A stretch of 34,245 nt of DNA, from the NCBI GenBank assembly GCA_946415705.1, contig CAMKTN010000028.1:1-34245 (forward strand). The letters are read 5' to 3'. The DNA is from an uncultured Prevotellaceae bacterium. GTDB lineage: Bacteria; Bacteroidota; Bacteroidia; Bacteroidales; Bacteroidaceae. Positions 8,524 through 16,268 of this stretch are shown here, in pieces (position 1 is the first letter of the stretch; each line of letters starts with the position of its first letter). The position numbers and the translations under genes were made by a program. The notes beneath the pieces are model-generated. The model ran no database searches. It was not told where the DNA came from and saw only the letters and a list, made by a program, of their open reading frames with translations.

Positions 8524-8775
8524 ATGAAGCAAGGCATTCATCCCGACAACTATCGCCCCGTGGTGTTCAAGGACATGAGCAACGGCGATATGTTCCTCAG
8601 CCGCTCCACCGCCAAGACAAATGACACCGTGGAATTCGAAGGCGAGACCTACCCCGTTGTTAAGTTGGAAATCTCCAGCAGCTCACACCCCTTCTATACA
8701 GGTAAGAGCAAACTCGTCGATACCGCAGGTCGTGTCGATAAGTTCATGAGCCGCTACGCTCGCAGCCGCAAGTAA
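8524..8775 (+). CDS. rpmE2: 50S ribosomal protein bL31, type B
   Basis: An 83-aa protein of the large ribosomal subunit. It begins [19 protein letters not shown] and contains the [19 protein letters not shown] insertion and a [11 protein letters not shown] segment, typical of the longer type B form, and it lacks the zinc-binding Cys set of type A L31. In organisms with both forms, type B replaces the zinc form under zinc limitation; here it may simply be the only copy. It is a single-gene transcript with its own promoter upstream (8408-8439) and a strong hairpin 16 bp after the stop. Confidence 0.96.
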   Translation: MKQGIHPDNYRPVVFKDMSNGDMFLSRSTAKTNDTVEFEGETYPVVKLEISSSSHPFYTGKSKLVDTAGRVDKFMSRYARSRK

Positions 8776-8791
8776 GCACTCATCTGAAAAC

Positions 8792-8825
8792 ATCAGGCCC
8801 TCCGCCAAATGGTGGAGGGCCTGAT
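8792..8825. terminator. bidirectional terminator between convergent genes
   Basis: The 12-bp arms ATCAGGCCCTCC (8792-8803) and GGAGGGCCTGAT (8814-8825) are perfectly complementary, and the stem continues into the loop. A T-rich stretch (TGTTTAT) follows on the plus strand, with an A-rich mirror on the other side. It lies between rpmE2 and the stop of the convergent DUF3256-DUF4421 gene. Confidence 0.88.
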
Positions 8826-8833
8826 TGTTTATA

Positions 8834-10573
8834 TCAGAAACGGAAACCGTAGCTCACACGCAAGCGCCATTTGGTATGCGTAAGACGGATAGATTGCTTA
8901 GAGCCATGGAGAGAGTGGTAGGCCACAAAGGTCAGGGAGGCGAACTGGTTGTGTCGGACCTGATAAATGGCTGCCACACGCTCAGTGAAGATAAATTCTG
9001 GAAATGTGTAAGGAATCTTCTCCTTCTCCCCACCTACGTGCAAGTTGTTGAAGGATAGGACCGCCAGCGTGGGAAGCGCGGATCCGTGGAGCATCCAGTG
9101 CTTGCCAATGACCCAGTTGTAGCCATAGCCGCCACCGATGCCGAAGCTGCCATAATGCAGCTTCATTTGTTCTGATCCATGTATCGAGGTTATCGTCTCA
9201 ATATTGCCGGACATCCACGCTGCAGCCAACATCCAACTGCCGGCACTGCGACGCTGGATGTAGCTCTGCGTGAAGGCCGCCGGGTAGGAGAACTTACGGT
9301 GATTGAAGGCATAGTAGCCACTGATATTCAGCGTGCGGGCTTTCAGCATATCAGAAGAAATCTCTATGGTATTACCCAGTTGACTGCACCATCCAGAATA
9401 GTCCTTGCTGTTCACAAGGGCTAATTCAACGCCAAAGCGATTGGTGTAGTAGTTAATATAAAACTCGTTCGTGTTGCTCCCACCCTTCAATTTGGCTGGG
9501 TTGAAGGAGAGCGCGATACCGATGCCACGATATGCAAAAGCGATGCTCGTCGTGATACGGTTAGGGGTGTTCAAGTGGTTGACATATTCCATGCCATGAT
9601 AGACACCCTCTGTGGTGAGGCCACTGCCAGAGACGTTCATGCGTGCGCGAGCCGTGAAACGTTGCGTAGGACGCGCCAAGTAAAGGGTGTCGTAATGCCC
9701 TTTCTTCTGATAGTGAACAGCAAAGAGGTTGTCTAGGTCCCTGAGATTGCGGATGCTGTCTATACCATATTGATCCATCAGCGCTAATATCTTCTTGTGC
9801 CGCAGTAGCTTTGCTACACTCTTTCTGGACACCAGCTTTGTGAATCCAGCGTCCACTTTTTGTCGGATACGTTCCCTTCTCGTAAGGCTGTCATTCCCAA
9901 GAGTGTCAACCGCCGATATATCAACAGTAGATATATCGGCGGCAGAGGATGTGAAGTTGATGCCATTCCATTGCATCACGACCGGTTGCAGTTGCCCGGA
10001 AGAGGCTTCTCGTTCTTCCTGCTCCCAAAGGCATGGCTGTAAGGTCAGCGTCAGCGTGTTCTCATCTGGCGACAATGACATCTGCATGAGGGGCAACGCG
10101 CGCGGCGTGTCAGGAACCTTGCCATCAGCAAAGAAGGCTGAGAGCACAGGGCGGTGGAAGGTAATGCTCCGTGGCAACGGTGACCAGTCAGTTGCAAGGA
10201 AACGTATATTGGAATCAGCCATGTAGCGTCGCGAACCTTTCTCTCCACTCTCTGCTGTGGTGACAACGCAGAGCACATAGGTGGAGTCCGATGTCGGCAA
10301 AATCTTCATCTCCATAAAGGAGACATCGCTGGTGCGGAAGCGGGCGTAGTTTGCGGTCAGCGCCTCCAGCGTGACATACTCATCTGCCTTATTGCGCACA
10401 CGAGCCTCCATATTGTTTTCGATAAAATCGATGCAATCCAGCCGATTGTTCTTTGTCACCATGGGTTGCACACTGTCCGGCATCGCGGCAAAGACATCGC
10501 GCATGAGAGGCTGCGCTGTGGCGCAACCAATGAAGATTAAAGAATGAAGAATGAAGAATGCTATTCGCTTCAT
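8834..10573 (-). CDS. DUF3256-DUF4421 fusion protein, exported
   Basis: A 579-aa protein with a signal peptide (about 1-20). Residues about 21-205 match the DUF3256 pattern (LMRDVFAAMPDSVQPMVTKN, NRLDCIDFIENNMEA), a Bacteroidota family of unknown function usually found as a separate roughly 200-aa protein. After a low-complexity linker (about 207-270) comes a DUF4421 domain (about 285-579): GIALSFNPAKL, SGYYAFNHRKFSYPAAF, and a C-terminal RVSYGFRF with a terminal Phe, suggesting an outer-membrane beta-barrel. The linker is encoded in part by a perfect hairpin (9910-9942) and the signal peptide by a heptamer repeat. It is 56 bp downstream of the EamA permease gene and likely ends that operon. 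Function unknown; family names from recall. Confidence 0.75.
   Translation of the reverse strand: MKRIAFFILHSLIFIGCATAQPLMRDVFAAMPDSVQPMVTKNNRLDCIDFIENNMEARVRNKADEYVTLEALTANYARFRTSDVSFMEMKILPTSDSTYVLCVVTTAESGEKGSRRYMADSNIRFLATDWSPLPRSITFHRPVLSAFFADGKVPDTPRALPLMQMSLSPDENTLTLTLQPCLWEQEEREASSGQLQPVVMQWNGINFTSSAADISTVDISAVDTLGNDSLTRRERIRQKVDAGFTKLVSRKSVAKLLRHKKILALMDQYGIDSIRNLRDLDNLFAVHYQKKGHYDTLYLARPTQRFTARARMNVSGSGLTTEGVYHGMEYVNHLNTPNRITTSIAFAYRGIGIALSFNPAKLKGGSNTNEFYINYYTNRFGVELALVNSKDYSGWCSQLGNTIEISSDMLKARTLNISGYYAFNHRKFSYPAAFTQSYIQRRSAGSWMLAAAWMSGNIETITSIHGSEQMKLHYGSFGIGGGYGYNWVIGKHWMLHGSALPTLAVLSFNNLHVGGEKEKIPYTFPEFIFTERVAAIYQVRHNQFASLTFVAYHSLHGSKQSIRLTHTKWRLRVSYGFRF
9910..9942. repeat. in-frame perfect hairpin at the domain junction
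   Basis: CCGCCGATATAT (9910-9921) and ATATATCGGCGG (9931-9942) are perfect reverse complements with a 9-nt loop. They encode the near-repeat ADIS-TV-DISA at about residues 211-222, exactly between the DUF3256 and DUF4421 parts. Confidence 0.85.
10541..10560. repeat. heptamer tandem repeat AGAATGA x2.9 in a signal-peptide region
   Basis: Three near-perfect 7-bp units lie within the first 14 codons of the DUF3256-DUF4421 gene (read as CATTCTT on the coding strand). Because 7 is not a multiple of 3, a unit gain or loss would shift the frame just after the start. Confidence 0.7.
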
Positions 10574-10629
10574 ATTTTTCTTATTCGTTTTACCGTTATT
10601 ACGTTATATCATTATAACGCAATTATATA

Positions 10630-11565
10630 TCACCTACTCCCCAACCACAGGAACACCATACTGAGTAGGACGAGGATGAGGTCAATGACTTTGGTGCGCA
10701 CATTCTTCTCATGGAATACGAGGGCACCTACGAAGAAGCTGACAATGACGCTGCCACGACGAATCATGGAGACCACAGAAATCATGGCATCGGGTTGGGT
10801 GAGGGCGTAAAAATACACGAAGTCTGCTGCTGACAGGAACAACGAGATCAGAGGAATAGACCAACGCCATTGGAAAGAGGTTAGAGCAACCTTGGGGCGT
10901 AAGGAATGGGAGGCTGCGAAGCATGAAACCGCGCAAACCAGCAGCATCAGAGCAAACTGATAAAAGAGGAAATAACTCTGTACTACCATACGGTCAATGC
11001 CCAATCCACCAGCATCCACGGGTGCCAGCAGGAACTTATCATAGAGAGCACTGACAGCACCAAAGAGTGCGCCCAAAACAGCAAATACGACCCAACGATT
11101 ATGATGGAAATCGATGCCTTCCTTCTTCCCGCTCCGACGCAACATATAATAGCCGGAGATGGCCAACATGACACCAAACCATTGATAAACATTGAGACGC
11201 TCTCCAAAGACGAGCAACGCTCCCACCAGCACCATCACGGGACGCGTGGCATTAATCGGCCCCACGATGGTGAGCGGCAGGTTCTTCATAGCGAAATAGC
11301 CACAGAGCCATGAAAGCAGCACAATAACAGCTTTGAGAATCACAAACCTATGAACATCCCAGCTACAGACGGGAACGTAGAACAAAGACGTGGTGTCAAT
11401 GGTTCCTGTGATAGAAAGCACCACACACGGCAGGAACAGCAGCGAACCAAAGAACGTGTTCAGCGTCAGTACCTGCACGACAGCATTTGCCTTCAACGCG
11501 TGTTTCTTGAAGACATCATAGAAGCCGAGCAGAGCGGCGGAGGTGAAGGCAAGAACTAACCACAT
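10630..11565 (-). CDS. DMT-superfamily (EamA-type) permease
   Basis: A 311-aa, very hydrophobic inner-membrane protein with about ten predicted transmembrane segments in two homologous halves, as in EamA/DMT transporters. The N-terminal half starts WLVLAFTSAALLGFYDVFKK and contains the conserved PLTIVGPINATRPVMVLVGA segment; the C-terminal half ends SVVSMIRRGSVIVSFFVGAL then HEKNVRTKVIDLILVLLS. Members export metabolites or amino acids; the substrate cannot be told. Its start overlaps the end of truA by 10 bp, so it is translationally coupled to it. The downstream DUF3256-DUF4421 gene follows after 56 bp. Confidence 0.88.
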   Translation of the reverse strand: MWLVLAFTSAALLGFYDVFKKHALKANAVVQVLTLNTFFGSLLFLPCVVLSITGTIDTTSLFYVPVCSWDVHRFVILKAVIVLLSWLCGYFAMKNLPLTIVGPINATRPVMVLVGALLVFGERLNVYQWFGVMLAISGYYMLRRSGKKEGIDFHHNRWVVFAVLGALFGAVSALYDKFLLAPVDAGGLGIDRMVVQSYFLFYQFALMLLVCAVSCFAASHSLRPKVALTSFQWRWSIPLISLFLSAADFVYFYALTQPDAMISVVSMIRRGSVIVSFFVGALVFHEKNVRTKVIDLILVLLSMVFLWLGSR

Positions 11566-12335
11566 ATATTGTATTCAACCTTCTGCAAAAACAAGCCCCT
11601 TGCCGGTACACTGTCACCAGCGGCGGAGCGATTCTTCTGTTCAATGACCTGACGGAAACCGTCAATGGAGAGCTGACCACGGCCGACCTCAATAAGTGTT
11701 CCGACGATAGCCCGCACCATGTTACGCAGAAAACGGTCTGCAGTAATCTCAAAGCGCCACTCGTAGTCGGCAAGCTGCACCCAATGGGCACTACGGACAT
11801 GGCAAATATTGGTCTTCGTGTCGGTGTTCACCTTAGAGAAACTGGTGAAGTCCTCATACGACAGGAGGATGGCTGCGGCCCGGTTCATGGCATCGAAATC
11901 GGGTGCCTTCGCCAGACGCCATGAGCGATCACGCAGGAAAGGTGACTTACGCGTATGTACATAATAATAATAGGTACGCGCGCGAGCTGAGAAGCGAGCG
12001 TGCATATCATCGGCAACTGGATAGATGCGATGAATAGCGATGTCGTGAGGCAAAACGCCGTTCAACCTATACACAAGATAGTCGCATGCTGTCTGCTTTT
12101 CACCCCCCTCCCTAGCTGGAGGGGTTGGGAGTGGAGCGTTTATATCGAAGTGCGCCACCATCATGGCTGCATGCACGCCGGCATCGGTGCGCCCGGCACC
12201 AGTTACAGTCACCTCCTCACGCAGCAGCAGGGACAGGGCCCTCTGCAAGGTTCCCTGCACACTCTCGCCATTGGGCTGTACTTGCCAACCGCAATAGGCA
12301 GTACCGTCATAGGATAGTTCGATGAAGTAGCGCAA
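11556..12335 (-). CDS. truA: tRNA pseudouridine(38-40) synthase
   Basis: A 259-aa cytosolic enzyme that converts uridines 38, 39 and 40 of the tRNA anticodon arm to pseudouridine. Visible motifs: the N-terminal LSYDGTAYCGWQVQPNGESV, the catalytic GRTDAGVHA with nucleophile Asp51, the FSARARTYYYYV block and RFLRNMVRAIVG near the C-terminus. The start codon is TTG at 12335: the first in-frame stop upstream comes after 10 codons with no ATG or GTG between. Residues about 67-79 (PLPTPPAREGGE) are encoded by a GC-rich stem-loop repeat and make this loop about 12 residues longer than in E. coli TruA between the HF and LP landmarks. It follows the endonuclease I genes by 44 bp. Confidence 0.95.
   Translation of the reverse strand: MRYFIELSYDGTAYCGWQVQPNGESVQGTLQRALSLLLREEVTVTGAGRTDAGVHAAMMVAHFDINAPLPTPPAREGGEKQTACDYLVYRLNGVLPHDIAIHRIYPVADDMHARFSARARTYYYYVHTRKSPFLRDRSWRLAKAPDFDAMNRAAAILLSYEDFTSFSKVNTDTKTNICHVRSAHWVQLADYEWRFEITADRFLRNMVRAIVGTLIEVGRGQLSIDGFRQVIEQKNRSAAGDSVPARGLFLQKVEYNICG
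12101..12135 (+). repeat. GC-rich interspersed stem-loop element, copy B, inside truA
   Basis: CCCCTCC (12105-12111) pairs with GGAGGGG (12118-12124) across a CTAGCT loop; the tail GTTGGGAGTGGAG follows. Read on the minus strand in the truA frame it encodes PLPTPPAREGGE without a stop. Orientation is opposite to the coding direction. Confidence 0.85.
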
Positions 12336-12379
12336 ATCGAAACGGGCTAACCCGCTGTTTAATGTTTAATAGAGTTGTT

Positions 12380-14722
12380 TCAATGTTTCAATTTCCAGAC
12401 CTTATCGCCCTTACGCACCACATAGATGCCGCTGCGAGCAGGCACTGAAGTGCCGACATAGCGGCCGTCCAACGTATAGACGGCGGTGGGTTCTGCATCG
12501 AGCGACAGCTCAAGGTCTTGGACAGCCACGTTCGTGCCGAAGTCACTCATTTGGATGTCATCGAGGTTGATGCGTTTGTTCTGATTCCCGTCTTGTGTGG
12601 CAAACTTTAAACGTATTAGACCGTCACGTTTTATCTCATAGCCATAACGCTTCCACTCGCCGCTGTTGAACGCAATGTCTTGCGCTACGGGTGTCCACGT
12701 CATACCGCCATCGAGACTGTAGCTAACGTTGAGCTTCACGCCCGTATCTTTATTGTAGAGTCCTGCATAGAACCAAAGGGAATCGCAGCCACCCACCTTA
12801 TCATCCTGCATGGTGATGGAACCACCTATCTGCATTCTGACACTGCGACCGTCGTTATGGAAGACTTCTGAACCGCTGATTAAGGCCCTATTCATCACCC
12901 ATGTGGCAGCATTGCAGGTGACAGCCGCCTCAGCGTAACCACCCTTATTGCCGAGTTCAAAGCTCTCAAAGAAAGCTTTTGTTGCATCCACGGAAGCCGT
13001 CAGTGAGACAATCAACTCCCTCACGTCAGGCAACAGAAGCGTCATCTCGCTCGCATAGACACCTTCATAAGGTGCACCGGCAAAGCGTATCTGGAACTCC
13101 AGCTGTGAGGAATTGAGCGTCAACTCATGGCTCCATGTCTCTCCATCAAGGCTTACCTCGTATGGATCAGGACAAGAAACGACGATGCTGTAGCCGCTGA
13201 TGCCAAGGACATTGAGTTTCATATTCTGAGGAAGCGAAGGCTTCTCGGGAACTGCCGTGAAGAGCATATCAGAGGAAGAAGCTGTGAAGATCGGCGTGAT
13301 GGCAGGTATATCCACCTGCACCTCATTACTCACAAGCCCCTGAGAGGTACGGACTTCATAATAATAGGTCGTGGAAGCGGCCGGGTTCCGAACGAAACCG
13401 AACGTGTCAGTCAACTCTACGGGATAGGTGCCGAAGGATTTACGCTCGCCTTCTGAGTCCTTCGTATAGACATCTATGATATACTTCTCTCCCTCCGGCA
13501 GATGCATATCCATCCATGTTGCCAGGAATGAACGACTATTCACTGTGCTGGTGATGTCACGTGCCGGATAAGCCGGCACGCCATCGATGACCGTCATGCG
13601 CAAAGGTGTGCGCTGTTCGTAGTTGCCTTCGCCACGCAAGATGAGCATGGCATCATAGACGCCGCCAGCCGTGGCCGAAGAGGTGATGGTCAGCGGAGCG
13701 CCCGCAATAACCTCCTGCGCCGTGAGGTCAGCATCTGCCATCGCAAAGCCGTTCCCCTCAATGGTTGCTGTCAGGCCTGTTGGCAAATTACGGCCACGCA
13801 CCATCACCTGTCGGCTCATGCCAAGGCTTAAGGCTTGCAAGCCGAAGTCAAGGGACACATCATGAACAGGAACAAACACTTCGGGTGCTGTGGATGTAGG
13901 ATCTACATAGAACACTTCCTCGTTACGAGATCCCCACACATAATCTGCCAACTCAGGGATATCCACATAAGGATTACGGTTGCCCTGGATGCCATATATG
14001 GCTTCGTTGCGGTTGCGCTCGATGTCATCCACGGGATCAGCTGCTGCCCACTCAAGCATCAGTTCATAGACCCACGGGCGCATGGTCGTCCATGAGGTGG
14101 GATCCACAGTAAGCAAGCCCTCAGTGGTCTGCCATTCATTGGTCATGTGCTGATAGGTCGTGGCCATATAGAAATAAGTACGCGCGAAATCACCTTTCCA
14201 TTCATCGGCGGGTTCCCATGCGGTGATGAGTTGGTCAGTGCTGTAGCTGCTGCTCTTTCCAACCTTGGTGACACCATTGTCAAAAGAGGTTGCACCATCG
14301 ACAACGCCGATGGGATTGTTGCTCTTACGTCCGTTGGCAGAGCCGTCAGCAGGATAGAGGTTGAAGAGGTCGCAGTAAGCATTGTTCATCGTATGACCCC
14401 ACCAAGAGTTGGCCCAGATATGTTCAATATTCATGCCCGTAACAGCATTCTGTCCGTCGAACTCTCGGCGTATATCGCTGTAGCGGTCGCGCACTGAACC
14501 GTCTGGCATGACATCAGTCACGGCAAAGCCCGACCATGTACGATTACTGCCACCCCCATAACTGAGGACAAGGCGTGGTTGAACGAGGTCATGGAGAGCC
14601 GTCTTCAACTGACCTTTGTTCAATCCTTGCACAGTACGAAGATAATCCAACGATAGCGGCTGCGCACATAGTGTGGCAACCACAAAAAACATACAGAGCT
14701 GGAGAAAGGCAGACTTTTTCAT
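12380..14722 (-). CDS. secreted endonuclease I family nuclease, multidomain
   Basis: A 780-aa exported nuclease. Signal peptide 1-20, then an endonuclease I (EndA-like, beta-beta-alpha-metal) domain to about residue 285: MNIEHIWANSWWG with general-base His101, then DLFNLYPADGSANGRKSNN (metal-ligand region), WKGDFARTYFYMAT, and the typical ERNRNEAIYGIQGNRNPYVD end. About 290-480 look like Ig/FN3-like modules. Residues 585-730 are a jelly-roll-like module (FESFELGNKGG ... INLDDIQMSDFG). The C-terminus (YTLDGRYVGTSVPARSGIYV) is a type IX/Por-type sorting signal. Expected role is cutting extracellular DNA or RNA at the cell surface. It is third in a tandem set, 10 bp after the previous paralogue. 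The paralogues differ in their C-terminal modules. Confidence 0.9.
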   Translation of the reverse strand: MKKSAFLQLCMFFVVATLCAQPLSLDYLRTVQGLNKGQLKTALHDLVQPRLVLSYGGGSNRTWSGFAVTDVMPDGSVRDRYSDIRREFDGQNAVTGMNIEHIWANSWWGHTMNNAYCDLFNLYPADGSANGRKSNNPIGVVDGATSFDNGVTKVGKSSSYSTDQLITAWEPADEWKGDFARTYFYMATTYQHMTNEWQTTEGLLTVDPTSWTTMRPWVYELMLEWAAADPVDDIERNRNEAIYGIQGNRNPYVDIPELADYVWGSRNEEVFYVDPTSTAPEVFVPVHDVSLDFGLQALSLGMSRQVMVRGRNLPTGLTATIEGNGFAMADADLTAQEVIAGAPLTITSSATAGGVYDAMLILRGEGNYEQRTPLRMTVIDGVPAYPARDITSTVNSRSFLATWMDMHLPEGEKYIIDVYTKDSEGERKSFGTYPVELTDTFGFVRNPAASTTYYYEVRTSQGLVSNEVQVDIPAITPIFTASSSDMLFTAVPEKPSLPQNMKLNVLGISGYSIVVSCPDPYEVSLDGETWSHELTLNSSQLEFQIRFAGAPYEGVYASEMTLLLPDVRELIVSLTASVDATKAFFESFELGNKGGYAEAAVTCNAATWVMNRALISGSEVFHNDGRSVRMQIGGSITMQDDKVGGCDSLWFYAGLYNKDTGVKLNVSYSLDGGMTWTPVAQDIAFNSGEWKRYGYEIKRDGLIRLKFATQDGNQNKRINLDDIQMSDFGTNVAVQDLELSLDAEPTAVYTLDGRYVGTSVPARSGIYVVRKGDKVWKLKH

Positions 14723-14732
14723 GCGCGAAAAA

Positions 14733-16268
14733 CTATTTCACAAAACGTTTATAGGTATAGCCGCCCTTACGGACAATATATATGCCACGCTGCGCGGGTA
14801 CTGCGACGCCAATATAGCGGCCATTGATATCGAAGACAGCATCCTCGCCTGCTATGGGGGACATGTAGTTCTGGTCTATTCCCGTAGGCAAGGGCTTTGC
14901 CTTGATGACACAATCGCTCAGTTCCCAAGCCCAGCAGTGGTCGGCATCTGAAGTGTAACGGAAGGCGATATTCACGACCTGACCGGCATAGTCATCAAGG
15001 TCTATGATGCCCGACGAAACAAATTCTGTGAACTTATTCTTTTCAGAGAGATACGCCGAAGGCCACTGCACATCTAATGTCGTCCAAGTGGCATCATTGG
15101 GTATCTGCAGATAATCCATTGAGATGAGGACTTCAAACATAGAGTGCGGGTCGGCACCTGCATTGTAACCTACGGCATGACTGAACAGCATCTTTGCACC
15201 CTGCATCGAAGTCAAATCCAAAGCAGGCGTTATGAGCCATGCATCACCAGACTTACCATAGTTGAAAGCATTACCGACCATTCCATAGCGTGAATCATAG
15301 GCCCAAACCTGCGATTGTGTGCCGTCTGCATTGACAATGCGGAAGTCACCGGCTCCATCACCTTTGAAATTTTGGTTGACCAAGATGACGCTATCACCAG
15401 GCTCAGGCGTAGGGGGAACAGGCGGATCGGGGATTTGTCCATCAAGGGAAAATGGGACTTCGGTCTTACTACCCCAGATGTATTCTGCCAAACCCGGTAT
15501 GTCTATGAATGGGTTGCGGTTGTTCTGGAAGCTATAAACAGCTTCATTACGAGCACGCTCGATATCGTCGATAGGGTCATCCTTATCCCATTGCAGATAG
15601 AGCTCATAAGCCCATGGTTGCAAGGTCGGCCAGTCTGTGTTGGTGAGTGACTTTAGCGCCTCAGACTTCCATGTGAGGTCGCTGTAACATGTCACCATAT
15701 AGAAATATACGCGTGCGAAATCACCCTTCCACTTATCTGCGGGTTCCCACAGCTGGATACTGTTGCCCCCCGCACCAGGGCCAGTACCGACCTTCGTGCA
15801 TCCGTTATCGGTTTTGGCGGTTGTAACCTTGCCCATGCCATAGTTTCCCTTAGAACTGTTAATGGTGGTCTGACATGGCATAAGGTGATGTATATCCTTA
15901 TAAGCCTGGTTCTTTGACCCGCCCCACCAGCTGTTCGCTAACGAATGCTCAATATTCATGCCACTAACGGCCGCATACGGATTGGAAACGTCAAAATAAC
16001 GATGGTCGTTACTGTAGCGGTCACGAACCTCGTTGGTTCCTATGATGCGGTCAGTCTTGTAAAAGCCTGCCCAAGTCTTATCTGCAGACCCCTTGCCATA
16101 ATCAAGGACATCCGCCTTAGCGATAATACTATGCAGCGCGGACTTTAGATTTTCTTTCTTCTCGCCAATTGCCTTAGCATAGTACACCTTCAAATCAACG
16201 CCCTGTGCTGACAGAGTATTGCAGGAAAGAGCACAGAAACACGCTAGTATAACCGTTCGCAATTTCAT
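14733..16268 (-). CDS. secreted endonuclease I family nuclease
   Basis: A 511-aa exported nuclease, second of the tandem set. Signal peptide to about residue 22. The endonuclease I domain (about 25-275) shows VYYAKAIGEKKENLKSALHS, SGMNIEHSLANSWWGG with His108, DIHHLMPCQTTINSSKGNY, WKGDFARVYFYMVTCY, and ERARNEAVYSFQNNRNPFID. A proline-rich linker (DPPVPPTPEPGDS) leads to a choice-of-anchor J-like module (about 300-465; GDAWLITPALDLTSMQGAKM). The end (FDINGRYIGVAVPAQRGIYI) is a sorting-type C-terminus. Its start codon overlaps the stop of the upstream paralogue by 4 bp, so the two are translationally coupled. The NIEHSLANSWWG active site is closer to the 12380 paralogue than to the 16265 one. 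Confidence 0.92.
   Translation of the reverse strand: MKLRTVILACFCALSCNTLSAQGVDLKVYYAKAIGEKKENLKSALHSIIAKADVLDYGKGSADKTWAGFYKTDRIIGTNEVRDRYSNDHRYFDVSNPYAAVSGMNIEHSLANSWWGGSKNQAYKDIHHLMPCQTTINSSKGNYGMGKVTTAKTDNGCTKVGTGPGAGGNSIQLWEPADKWKGDFARVYFYMVTCYSDLTWKSEALKSLTNTDWPTLQPWAYELYLQWDKDDPIDDIERARNEAVYSFQNNRNPFIDIPGLAEYIWGSKTEVPFSLDGQIPDPPVPPTPEPGDSVILVNQNFKGDGAGDFRIVNADGTQSQVWAYDSRYGMVGNAFNYGKSGDAWLITPALDLTSMQGAKMLFSHAVGYNAGADPHSMFEVLISMDYLQIPNDATWTTLDVQWPSAYLSEKNKFTEFVSSGIIDLDDYAGQVVNIAFRYTSDADHCWAWELSDCVIKAKPLPTGIDQNYMSPIAGEDAVFDINGRYIGVAVPAQRGIYIVRKGGYTYKRFVK

Noticed and set aside
12344..12355. Small hairpin (CGGG-CTAA-CCCG) just before the truA start
   Set aside because: Only a 4-bp stem and no T-run; too weak to call a terminator or a regulator.
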